From contig NZ_CP067129.1 in assembly GCF_028553745.1 (NCBI RefSeq), positions 2,028,501 to 2,092,500 of the forward strand: 64,000 nt of DNA. The letters run 5' to 3'. Position numbers and translations under genes: made by a program. The DNA comes from Paracoccus seriniphilus (lineage in GTDB: Bacteria > Pseudomonadota > Alphaproteobacteria > Rhodobacterales > Rhodobacteraceae). Shown in pieces: positions 48,048 to 55,112 of the stretch. The notes under the pieces were generated by a model. It had not been told where the DNA came from. It saw nothing but the letters and a program-made list of their open reading frames with translations, and made no database searches. Each line of letters begins with the position of its first letter. The stretch's first letter is position 1.

Positions 48048-49837
48048 TGTTCTCGACAGTCAAGCCGTTGCCCTTAAATGTAAAATACCAGAACGGAGAA
48101 TCCGCAACCTCTCTCGCATCCCGCTTGGCACGTCGCAACGGCGTGTCAGGCATGGCCATGTTACTGTCGGACTTCGGGATCGACTATTTGAAACTATCCA
48201 ATGGCGATCAAGAGGATTGCGCGCGATTGGCTTCACTTGCCGGTGTCGATCAGGCGGAACTGCATCGCCACACACCTGCGCTAGTCTCTTCTGGCTGGTT
48301 CCGGCTGGGCATGGAGGAGATCAAGTTCACGGCCTTCAGCCGAACCGCTCTCAAAGGCTGCCCGCAATGCCTGCAAGACGCCTCAAACCAAAACGATGCT
48401 GCGCATTTCGGCCTATGGCAGTTGACCTCAATCCGCACCTGCTGCTTGCACGGCTGTTACCTCACTCCGTTGCCCACGTCGTCTGGGACGCGAGAGCGGT
48501 TCGACGTCACCAGACTTACCTCTGGCTTTTCACCACCAGAACCTCAGATTGCGAGCGATCAGGACCTTTTGTTCGAGTACTACCTAAGAAACAGGATCGA
48601 GAAAGGGCCCGGGAAAACGTGGCTCGACCGTTTGCCCTTCCATGTTGCGGCGCAGACCTGCGAGGGCTTCGGGCTCCTGCTGACCCTCGACCCGAAGGCG
48701 CGCAGGGAAACGGTAACGCCAGCGGAATGGGCGGCTGCAGGCACTGCTGGTTATGATGTCCTGCGTCATGGGCCAGATGCTTTCAGGGAAAAGCTCAAGG
48801 ATATCCAAAAGGCTCACCCGGTCGACAACACCCTCTACCGGACCCGCTATCGCGTCTTCTTCGAGTGGCTGCGCCACCGCGACGACGACCCTCAGTTCGA
48901 TGTGATCCGTGATCTGGTGCGAGAGTTCATCTTCCGCAACTTTCCAATCTCCGAAGGCTCCATCGTTCTGGGCCAGCCTTGCCCGGAACAATACGTTCAT
49001 TCGCTTTCGACAGCACGCTCGCGTTATGGCATGTCTGGCTGGAAGCTGGCGCGTCGCCTGGCCTCGATGGGTCTTGCGGAGAGAAAGACATCTGGTCAGG
49101 GTTTCGTGCTGACTGGCTATGTTCCCACGGAAATCATCAATGACATCGCGACCGATTTCGATGCTCTTCTGAACGCCGCCGATGCAGGAAAACACCTTGG
49201 CGTCGAGCGTTTCATGATGACCAAGCTGACGAAGCCCGGACTGGTCGAGAAGTATTTCGACGAAAAGAATGCCTCGCCGATGTATCACCCGCGCGACCTC
49301 GATGGGTTCCTTGGGAAGCTGCGGGCGCGCGTCGAGCGTCCCAAGGCGGAGGACCTACTCGACATTGCCACGGCATCGCATCGTGTCCGCATACCGACCG
49401 AGCGCGTGGTCGATATCATTCTGAGAAACCGCCTTCCGTTGCATGCAGCCGACCCTGCCACCACGCGTTTCTCGGATTTCCGCGTATCGCTCGCCGTGCT
49501 GCGGGAGGTCATCGCTACCGATCACCATGGAACCGTTCGGCCGACCCGGGCTGCGAAGATCCTCGGTATCAATATCCGGACGATCCGCAGTCTGATGGAC
49601 ACGGGCATTCTGGAAACTTGCGACATAGAGGAGCTGAAGAGCGGGCGAATGCGACGCTACGTCTGCGCCAAGTCGATGGAGCGGTTTTCCAAAAGCCATA
49701 TCTCGGTGGTTGAACTAGCAACGGCGAGCGGACGCCTGCCAGGCGTCGAAGCCGTGATCCAGCTTGACCGCGGGGCGCAGCCCCTACCACTTGGGCCGCG
49801 CGCCAACATGATTTTCAGGAGAAGCGACGTTCTCTGA
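48044..49837 (+). CDS. tniQ: TniQ-family protein, TnsD-sized
   Basis: A 597-residue transposon target-selection protein. The N-terminal TniQ domain begins PLPLNVKYQNGESATSLASRLA. Its zinc site is CPQC at residues 106-109 with CCLH at 133-136, and the family pattern FGLWQLTSIRTCCLHGCYL is clear. The long C-terminal part has helix-turn-helix units, for example RPTRAAKILGINIRTIRSLM near residue 510, as expected for sequence-specific DNA binding. At nearly 600 residues it is closer to TnsD than to the short TniQ of Tn5053. It is coupled to the truncated gene upstream and followed by a terminator and the transposon right end. Confidence 0.85.
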   Translation: MMFSTVKPLPLNVKYQNGESATSLASRLARRNGVSGMAMLLSDFGIDYLKLSNGDQEDCARLASLAGVDQAELHRHTPALVSSGWFRLGMEEIKFTAFSRTALKGCPQCLQDASNQNDAAHFGLWQLTSIRTCCLHGCYLTPLPTSSGTRERFDVTRLTSGFSPPEPQIASDQDLLFEYYLRNRIEKGPGKTWLDRLPFHVAAQTCEGFGLLLTLDPKARRETVTPAEWAAAGTAGYDVLRHGPDAFREKLKDIQKAHPVDNTLYRTRYRVFFEWLRHRDDDPQFDVIRDLVREFIFRNFPISEGSIVLGQPCPEQYVHSLSTARSRYGMSGWKLARRLASMGLAERKTSGQGFVLTGYVPTEIINDIATDFDALLNAADAGKHLGVERFMMTKLTKPGLVEKYFDEKNASPMYHPRDLDGFLGKLRARVERPKAEDLLDIATASHRVRIPTERVVDIILRNRLPLHAADPATTRFSDFRVSLAVLREVIATDHHGTVRPTRAAKILGINIRTIRSLMDTGILETCDIEELKSGRMRRYVCAKSMERFSKSHISVVELATASGRLPGVEAVIQLDRGAQPLPLGPRANMIFRRSDVL

Positions 49838-49853
49838 AAGATCAGTCAAATGA

Positions 49854-49878
49854 AGCCGGCCACTGCGCCGGCTTTTTC
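49854..49878 (+). terminator. Terminator behind tniQ
   Basis: AGCCGGC pairs with GCCGGCT around CACTGC and is followed by TTTT. A related hairpin with the same loop start stands behind the cargo gene of unit 2 (52098-52123). Confidence 0.8.
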
Positions 49879-49887
49879 ATGTGCGGT

Positions 49888-49992
49888 CAGAGGCAAACTT
49901 ATCCGACCCAAAAGGCAGGTTCAGTTCACCATCGAGATTTTCGGGTGCTGAAATAAAACGGAAATTTTGAACCCCAGAGGCAGAACTTTGTG
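49888..49992 (+). repeat. Right-end motif array of unit 1
   Basis: Three copies of a related motif lie in the same direction: AGAGGCAAACTTATC (from 49889), AAAAGGCAGGTTCAG (from 49910) and AGAGGCAGAACTTTG (from 49976). The left ends carry the same motif inverted. Such spaced repeats are what TnsB/TniA-type transposases bind at transposon ends. Confidence 0.6.
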
Positions 49993-50002
49993 ACGCTTCC
50001 CA
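49979..50002 (-). repeat. Right terminal inverted repeat of unit 1
   Basis: On the minus strand it begins TGGGAAGCGTCACAAAGTTC and ends TGCC. It matches the left end TGAAAAGCACCAGATAGTTC..TGCC at 18 of 24 positions by eye. Five bases, CCCTG, separate it from the left end of unit 2. Confidence 0.7.
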
Positions 50003-50007
50003 CCCTG

Positions 50008-50031
50008 TGAAAAGCACCAGATAGTTCTGCC
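50008..50031 (+). repeat. Left terminal inverted repeat of unit 2
   Basis: The same 24 bp as at 44276-44299. Directly upstream are the five bases CCCTG. Confidence 0.75.
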
Positions 50032-50167
50032 TTTCTCGTCAGAGGATTTGCCTCTGCCGCGCAGACGGTTGCTGATTTCCATACGAAAATCCATGCTGCT
50101 TTGATCCGCGCCCGTGGCGTGTCGATCGCTTCGCAGCGCTTTCCCCTGTCAAATCCGAGGATGGCCC

Positions 50168-50490
50168 ATGAGTGACCATTTCTTTGTCGTGACGGGCGGC
50201 CCCGGTGCGGGCAAGACCAGCCTCATCACCGAGCTTGCCCGTCGTGGCTTCCACACGATCCCCGAATCCGGCCGCGCGATCATTCGCGAGGAGATGGACA
50301 GCTGTGGGGACGCCCTCCCGTGGGTGGATCGCATGGCCTATGCCGAGCGGATGCTTGAGCGCGATCTCCACGCCTACAGGTCTGCACACGCGCACTCAGG
50401 CCCCGTGATCTTCGACCGAGGTACTCCCGACATCATGGGCTACCTGACCCTCTGCGGCCTCCCCGTGCCGCCCCACGTCGCTGCTGCGGC
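50168..50490 (+). pseudogene. AAA-family ATPase, copy 2, truncated
   Basis: The first 108 or so codons are close to copy 1 (MSDHFFVVTGGPGAGKTSLI; Walker A intact). The similarity stops sharply after CCCCACGTCGCTGCTGCGG near 50489, where tniQ-derived sequence begins in another frame. The C-terminal third is lost. Confidence 0.85.
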
Positions 50491-50496
50491 TATCCC

Positions 50497-51399
50497 GTGC
50501 TCGTCGGTAGCACAGTCCTGCGGATACGTTGCGACAGGCAACAGGTGTATTCCCTTCGTAAAGGCGCGAAGGCCTACGGCATCGACGAACGGATGCTGCG
50601 CCATAAGCTCTTGGAGCGTGGCGACATCTCGAAATCGGGAAAATCTGGTGCCATCACCTATCATCGCTACCCGTCACGGGCGACGCTGCAAAAGCTCGCC
50701 AATGAAACCAACGGCGTGCTAAGCGGGTTCGATGCGGCAAACTATCTCGGGCTGGACATCCACTTGCTGCGCACGTTCGTCGTGGAAGGGCTCATCAAGA
50801 AAGCAGGAAAGATGGCCCGAAACGCGCCGTATTTCCGAAGGGAAGATCTCGACGCGTTTCTTGGTCGCTTGTATCGCCAAACACGCCCCGATTTGGAATC
50901 GGCCAGTGATGAGGTTTCCCTCATTGCGGCCACGCCCGCGTGCCAATGCTCGACCCTCGAACTCCTGAACCTGATTTTCGAACATGACATTCCGCTACGC
51001 AGTGCTGCGGGCGCAGACCTAAGGTTCAACGATTTCCTGATATCTGTCGAGCGGGCAAAAACGGCCATAGGCCAGAGCTCAGCTGGTGCGATCAGCATGT
51101 CGGAAGCTGCCGGTAAGCTAGGGGTCGATACCGCAACAATCCGCAACCTGGTGAACGCAGGCTACTTGAGTGCTGCTCCGAAGGCCAAAAGGTCCTCCGA
51201 ACGCTGGCGGGTGGTCGATGAGGCCTCCGTCGCAGCGTTCGGCGAACACTACATCTCGGCTGCCGATCTTGCTCACGAGCTGCGACGCGATACCGCCAAT
51301 CTCTGCCGCGAGCTTTACAAAAACGGCGTCGAACCACTCATCTTCAACGGCGAGAACCGGATCATCTTTCGCCGCCGCGATGTTGTTGGAAACAACTAA
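50497..51399 (+). pseudogene. TniQ-family protein, C-terminal half only
   Basis: An open frame of 300 codons (GTG start) whose beginning, GSTVLRIRCDRQQVYSL, aligns with GSIVLGQPCPEQYVHSL of the full TniQ; similarity continues to the end (IIFRRRDVV against MIFRRSDVL). It keeps the helix-turn-helix part, including ISMSEAAGKLGVDTATIRNL, but lacks the whole TniQ zinc domain. It is the product of a deletion that also removed the end of ATPase copy 2. It could still make a DNA-binding protein. Confidence 0.8.
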
Positions 51400-51478
51400 G
51401 ATCTGATACCAGTGAAAGCAGGTCATGTTTGCGACAATACATGAAATTCATCCACCCCTTAAAAGCTGAGTTATCTAA

Positions 51479-52078
51479 GTGCACCCTGGAAGCCCAATCG
51501 ATGATCTTGACGTTAAGATCTCAGAATTCAAAACAAAATACGAAACCCGCAATCCCCCTCTAGCGTGGCCGATCAAGTCTGAGGAAGAAAGCACGCGGGT
51601 GTCCACTCTAAGGTGGTCAGACTTGAGCCCTCCCAGTGCCTTGGTTGATAGCTGGGCGACAAGAGTTGGGACGCTTTCCGTAATTTCCGCGCTTTTTGCG
51701 ATTGGACAACGAGAAGGTGCCGACATAATGGGGGACTCTCAAGTCATGTTGAGAATATTGGGTTTCATAGTATTACTCTCCTGTTTGGTCCCTCTCTGGA
51801 ACTACCACGTGCTCGTAAAGGAAGTGGGTAACGACAAGAACAAGGATGGATTGCTGAAAGATGAGATAAGAGTGGGCGTAGCGTATACTATTGTTATCCT
51901 GATGGCTGCCGGCCCGTTCCTAATCTTCTGGCCGGGCTTCCAAGTGCTTATAAACTTTGTGCTGTCACCACAGGGGCGCTTGGTGACCGTATTATTGATC
52001 CCGCTCGGAATGATATTTGCGCTATTATTGGGGAGACTGCAGCGCAAACGCTCTAGATCGAAAGCCAGCGCGCGCTGA
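51479..52078 (+). CDS. Membrane protein of unknown function (transposon cargo)
   Basis: A 199-residue protein with a soluble N-terminus of about 55 residues and four hydrophobic segments (about residues 65-75, 88-110, 133-158 and 165-188). It ends in a basic tail (RLQRKRSRSKASAR). It starts with GTG and no strong ribosome site is seen, so an inner start is possible. Base composition is clearly more AT-rich than the surrounding chromosome, which suggests recent transfer. I do not recognise the family. Position at the cargo end of a TniQ-type element hints at a host-benefit or defence gene, but nothing in the sequence shows this. Confidence 0.65.
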   Translation: MHPGSPIDDLDVKISEFKTKYETRNPPLAWPIKSEEESTRVSTLRWSDLSPPSALVDSWATRVGTLSVISALFAIGQREGADIMGDSQVMLRILGFIVLLSCLVPLWNYHVLVKEVGNDKNKDGLLKDEIRVGVAYTIVILMAAGPFLIFWPGFQVLINFVLSPQGRLVTVLLIPLGMIFALLLGRLQRKRSRSKASAR

Positions 52079-52097
52079 CTGTTTTACCAGATTAAGA

Positions 52098-52123
52098 AGG
52101 CCGACCACTGTGTCGGCTTTTTT
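52098..52123 (+). terminator. Terminator in the right end of unit 2
   Basis: GCCGAC pairs with GTCGGC around CACTGT and is followed by a TTTTTT run (52118-52123). It is the counterpart of the hairpin behind tniQ in unit 1. Confidence 0.75.
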
Positions 52124-52134
52124 CATATCTTCCG

Positions 52135-52236
52135 AGAGGCAACCTTATCTAACGAAAAAGGCAACTACAGTTCGGCATCGAGACTTCCGAGCACTGAATT
52201 TAAAAGGAAATTTTGACGCTCAGAGGCAAAACTATG
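52135..52236 (+). repeat. Right-end motif array of unit 2
   Basis: AGAGGCAACCTTATC (from 52135), AAAAAGGCAACTACAG (from 52155) and CAGAGGCAAAACTATG (from 52221) lie in the same direction and with nearly the same spacing as in unit 1. Confidence 0.6.
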
Positions 52237-52248
52237 TGCCCCTTCCCA
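52225..52248 (-). repeat. Right terminal inverted repeat of unit 2
   Basis: On the minus strand it begins TGGGAAGGGGCACATAGTTT and ends TGCC, similar to the other ends. Confidence 0.7.
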
Positions 52249-52253
52249 ATTCC
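52249..52253 (+). repeat. ATTCC target-site repeat, right copy
   Basis: ATTCC follows directly behind the right end of unit 2 and precedes the left end of unit 3, matching the five bases before unit 1 (44271-44275). Confidence 0.65.
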
Positions 52254-52735
52254 TGAAAAGCACCAGATAGTTCTGCCTTTCTCGTCAGGGGATTTGCCTC
52301 TGCCGCGCAGACGGGTACTGTTTTCCCTACGAAAATCCATGCTGCTTTGATCCGCGCCCGTGGCGTGTCGATCGCTTCGCAGCGCTTTCCCCTGTCAAGT
52401 CCGAGGATGGCCCATGAGTGACCATTTCTTCGTCGTGACGGGCGGTCCCGGTGCGGGCAAGACCAGCCTGATCACCGAGCTCGCCCGTCGCGGCTTGCAT
52501 AAGGTCCCCGAATCCGGCCGCGCGATCATCTGCGAGGAGATGCAGAGCGGCGGAGACGCCCTCCCCTGGGCGGACCGCATGGCCTATGCCGAACGGATGT
52601 CGGGGCGGGCCCGTGCGCCTACAGCGCCGCACAGACGCTCTCAGGCCCCATAATCTTCGGTCTGGGCATTCCTGACAGCCTGCATGACCCGCCCCTCTGC
52701 GGCCTCCCCGTGCCGCCCCACGTCGCCACAGCAGC
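52254..52735 (+). mobile_element. TniQ-type transposon unit 3 (left-end remnant)
   Basis: It begins with the same 24-bp left end (52254-52277) and upstream region as units 1 and 2, followed by a broken ATPase copy. Recognisable similarity ends near 52735. No right end with the motif GGCA-AACT...CTTCCCA was found downstream, so the rest of this unit has been deleted. Confidence 0.6.
52414..52735 (+). pseudogene. AAA-family ATPase, copy 3, frameshifted
   Basis: The first 60 or so codons match copies 1 and 2 (MSDHFFVVTGGPGAGKTSLI). From about 52595 small insertions and deletions break the frame, though DNA similarity to copy 1 continues through GTGCCGCCCCACGTCGCC. It is more diverged than copy 2 and clearly not functional. 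Confidence 0.82.
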
Positions 52736-52953
52736 CTGCACCGTCATCCCCCCAATCAGATGGAAAGGATCTGGCCTGAACCCAAGCCACTCTTGGCACC
52801 GGCTCTCGGTTCGCGTTTTCCTGAACAGGCCAATGAGAGGTGATTGATGGCCTGCCACCACGGCCGGACCCGACTGAGGCCATGGCCCTGAAATCCGGCA
52901 ATCTCTTGGGGGCCCTGTCAAAACCCTTCGGCAAGGGGGCGCAGCAAAAGCTG
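52736..52953. other. Intergenic remnant without recognisable gene
   Basis: About 220 bp between the decayed unit 3 and the LysR gene. Open frames here overlap on the minus strand but show no family similarity. It is the scar where the island rejoins the chromosome. Confidence 0.4.
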
Positions 52954-53862
52954 CTAGCCGCGCTGCCATCCGGGAGTCTTGCCGATACGTTCGATCAGGA
53001 AGTCCATGAAGACCCGCACCTTCAAGGACAGCACATTCGATTTCGGATAGACCAGCCAGATCACCGAACGGTCGGCCAGCTTGTAATCGGGCAACACCTG
53101 AACCAGTTCTCCCGAGGCCAGTTCGGCGGCGACGCTCCACAGCGAATTCATGGAAATACCCGCCCCGGCCATGGTCACCCGCTTATGAGTCAGCCCGTCA
53201 TCCACGATCAGGCGACATCCCGACTGGGCCGGATCAAAGACCATATTCTGCCCATGCGGTCCGATCAGGGGGCGCGCCACCTGATTCTTGAAGGCGATCA
53301 GCTGATGCTGCCCCAGATCGTCGGGATGGCGCGGGACACCATGTTTCTCGAGATAGGCGGGGGAAGCACAAAGAACCCTGTTGTCATCCGCCAGCTTGCG
53401 GCCCTTCAGGCTGGTATCGGCCAGCGCGGAATTGCGGATGGCCAGATCGAAGCTGCCCTCGATCAGGTCGAACACCGTATCCGACAAGCGCATGTCCAGC
53501 GTCAATTCGGGATATCTTGCCAGAAAATCCGGCAGGATCGGTGCGATATACAGTTGCGCGAATGTGCTGGGTGCCGTGAAGCGCAATGTGCCGCGTGGCG
53601 TGGCCTGACCCATTCCCAGCGCGGCGCGTCCGGCGTCCTCCTGCGCCAGAATTTCCCGCGCATAGGGCAGGAACTCTGCCCCCTCCAGCGAAAGGGAGAC
53701 CTTGCGTGTCGAACGGTGCAGAAGATCCGCCCCGACGGCGTTTTCCAGCTTGGCCAGACGCGCCCCAGCCACCGCCGGGGCAAGCCCCAGCTCTCGTCCC
53801 GCGGCGCTGATGTTCAGCTTCTCGGCAGCCAGCACGAATAACCGCAGCCCGTCCGTGTCCAT
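52954..53862 (-). CDS. LysR-family transcriptional regulator
   Basis: A 302-residue regulator. The N-terminal helix-turn-helix reads MDTDGLRLFVLAAEKLNISA ... LGLAPAVAGARLAKLENAVGADLLHRSTRKVSLSLEG. The effector-binding domain follows (TLRFTAPSTFAQLYIAPIL onward). It belongs to the large CrgA/AaeR-like group. It is divergent from a short-chain dehydrogenase gene, with an 8-bp perfect inverted repeat between them, so it very likely controls that gene and itself. Confidence 0.93.
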   Translation of the reverse strand: MDTDGLRLFVLAAEKLNISAAGRELGLAPAVAGARLAKLENAVGADLLHRSTRKVSLSLEGAEFLPYAREILAQEDAGRAALGMGQATPRGTLRFTAPSTFAQLYIAPILPDFLARYPELTLDMRLSDTVFDLIEGSFDLAIRNSALADTSLKGRKLADDNRVLCASPAYLEKHGVPRHPDDLGQHQLIAFKNQVARPLIGPHGQNMVFDPAQSGCRLIVDDGLTHKRVTMAGAGISMNSLWSVAAELASGELVQVLPDYKLADRSVIWLVYPKSNVLSLKVRVFMDFLIERIGKTPGWQRG

Positions 53863-53876
53863 GATTATATCCCGAA

Positions 53877-53902
53877 TCAGAAATATGAATTATGATTTCT
53901 GA
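53877..53902. promoter_or_regulatory. Probable LysR operator
   Basis: TCAGAAAT (53877-53884) and ATTTCTGA (53895-53902) are a perfect inverted repeat with a 10-bp spacer, in an AT-rich stretch 15 bp before the lysR start and 74 bp before the dehydrogenase start. This fits the T-N11-A-type sites of LysR regulators. Confidence 0.65.
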
Positions 53903-53975
53903 CATTTATTTATAGATAGCAAGGAATAAATAGGGGTTTGTGCTGATGCTGCCCTCCTCGAAAGGAACGTACGAC

Positions 53976-54773
53976 ATGGCCAAGACAATTCTGATTACCG
54001 GAGCGACCGATGGTATCGGCCTGCAAACGGCGAAAACTCTGGCCGGGCGCGGGCACAAGATCCTTTTGCACGGTCGCAGCAAGGCCAAGCTGGAGGCCGC
54101 AGCCGCGCAAATCGGCAGAGGGTGCGAAACCTATATGGCCGATCTCGGTCAAATGCCGCAGATCGAGGCGCTGGCGGCCGAAGTTCTTGGCAAGCATGAC
54201 AGGCTGGACGCCGTGATCAACAATGCCGGTGTCTACAAGCTGCCCGATCCGGTGACTGCCGACGGGCTGGACGCGCGCTTTGTGGTCAACACATTCGCCC
54301 CCTATGTGCTGACCAATCTGCTGATGCCTGCCATCCCCAAGGACGGACGGATCGTGAATCTTTCCTCGGCCGCTCAAGCGCCTGTCGATATCGCCGCAAT
54401 GAAGGGCCAGCACCCGATTGACGACTTTCCCGCCTATGCGCAAAGCAAGCTGGCCCTGACGATCTGGTCACGCGTTCTTGCACGCCAGCTTCCCGAAGGC
54501 CCGGTGGTGATCGCGGTCAATCCCGGATCTCTGCTGGCATCGAAAATGGTCAAACAGGGATTTGGCGTGGCTGGCAACGACCTTCAGATCGGTGCCGATA
54601 TCCTCAGCGATCTTGCCACCGCTCCCGAATATGCCAATGCCTCGGGCCGCTATTTCGACAATGACGAGGGGCGCTTTGACGACCCTCATCCCGCAGCGCT
54701 GGATGAAGGCCATTCCACCGAAGTCATGCAGGCAATAGTCGAGATGACCGACGGGCTGCGCGCCGTGAGCTGA
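53976..54773 (+). CDS. Short-chain dehydrogenase/reductase
   Basis: A 265-residue NAD(P)-dependent oxidoreductase. The ATG at 53976 has AAAGGA at 8 nt; the frame to 53940 is not needed. The cofactor loop is TGATDGIG (residues 7-14), the NNAG motif is in VINNAGVY, the catalytic Ser in VNLSSAAQ, and YAQSK is the YxxxK pair. The NHGRSKAKLE-like region after the first helix (HGRSKAK) suggests NADP preference. The substrate is unknown. Confidence 0.9.
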   Translation: MAKTILITGATDGIGLQTAKTLAGRGHKILLHGRSKAKLEAAAAQIGRGCETYMADLGQMPQIEALAAEVLGKHDRLDAVINNAGVYKLPDPVTADGLDARFVVNTFAPYVLTNLLMPAIPKDGRIVNLSSAAQAPVDIAAMKGQHPIDDFPAYAQSKLALTIWSRVLARQLPEGPVVIAVNPGSLLASKMVKQGFGVAGNDLQIGADILSDLATAPEYANASGRYFDNDEGRFDDPHPAALDEGHSTEVMQAIVEMTDGLRAVS

Positions 54774-54821
54774 TGCCCCCTGACGCGCGCATGGCCCGCC
54801 CGGCAGACGTGTTGGCCGCGG

Positions 54822-55112
54822 CTACTGCAGCCTGTCGGCCAGCTCGGACACCTTGCCCATGCGATACAACTTGATTTCGCGCCACAGCTTCAGACTGGGC
54901 TTCATCGCGAAAAAGATCGAGCCGATGGTAAAGAACCATGTCGCCGGAATCTGCCATGCATCGGAAAAGAACATGATGGAGCCGACGATGAAACACAGCG
55001 CGGCCAGAAAATCGACAATGGTATGGGCAATTTCGAACCGCGCATAGAGACGACGCGATTCCGGCGTCGCCTCACGGTTCTCATGGCGGAATATTCCCCG
55101 CCAGAAGCTCAA
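54822..55112 (-). CDS. YrhK-like small membrane protein
   Basis: A 96-residue protein with two hydrophobic helices (about residues 30-50 and 57-72). The pattern [24 protein letters not shown] ... [24 protein letters not shown] matches YrhK-domain proteins of unknown function. It begins inside the last codons of pheS (4-bp overlap), so it is cotranscribed with it. Confidence 0.8.
   Translation of the reverse strand: MSFWRGIFRHENREATPESRRLYARFEIAHTIVDFLAALCFIVGSIMFFSDAWQIPATWFFTIGSIFFAMKPSLKLWREIKLYRMGKVSELADRLQ

Larger units (their letters stand above)
44276..50002 (+). mobile_element. TniQ-type transposon unit 1 (decayed)
   Basis: A 5.7-kb unit bounded by matching terminal inverted repeats (44276-44299 and 49979-50002). 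From left to right it holds an AAA-ATPase gene, an IS3 element interrupted by an IS110-type element, the tail of a coupled upstream gene, a full-length tniQ and a terminator. No DDE transposase of its own (TnsB/TniA) and no complete TnsC/TniB is left; the place where they would be expected is occupied by the IS3. Without IS elements the unit would be about 2.9 kb. It starts 8 bp behind tRNA-Ala. Confidence 0.7.
50008..52248 (+). mobile_element. TniQ-type transposon unit 2 (internally deleted)
   Basis: A 2.24-kb unit with both terminal inverted repeats (50008-50031 and 52225-52248). It carries the 5' part of the AAA-ATPase gene joined to the 3' half of a tniQ gene, then a membrane-protein gene, a terminator and a right-end motif array. 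It has no transposase. It is the same kind of element as unit 1 with a large internal deletion and a different cargo. Confidence 0.7.

Noticed and set aside
47965..48756. A 263-codon plus-strand frame overlapping the start of tniQ
   Set aside because: It is an alternative frame over tniQ; the tniQ frame has the zinc motifs and the coupling to the upstream tail.
49880..50060. Possible CRISPR repeats
   Set aside because: The repeats are short, degenerate, in two orientations and at uneven distances, and no Cas gene is near. They fit transposon-end binding sites.
50114..50722. A 202-codon frame as an intact second ATPase
   Set aside because: The last third is out-of-frame tniQ sequence; the similarity to copy 1 ends at about 50489.
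52619..53140. Minus-strand open frames between unit 3 and lysR
   Set aside because: They run through decayed transposon sequence and the end of lysR, overlap each other, and show no recognisable protein features.
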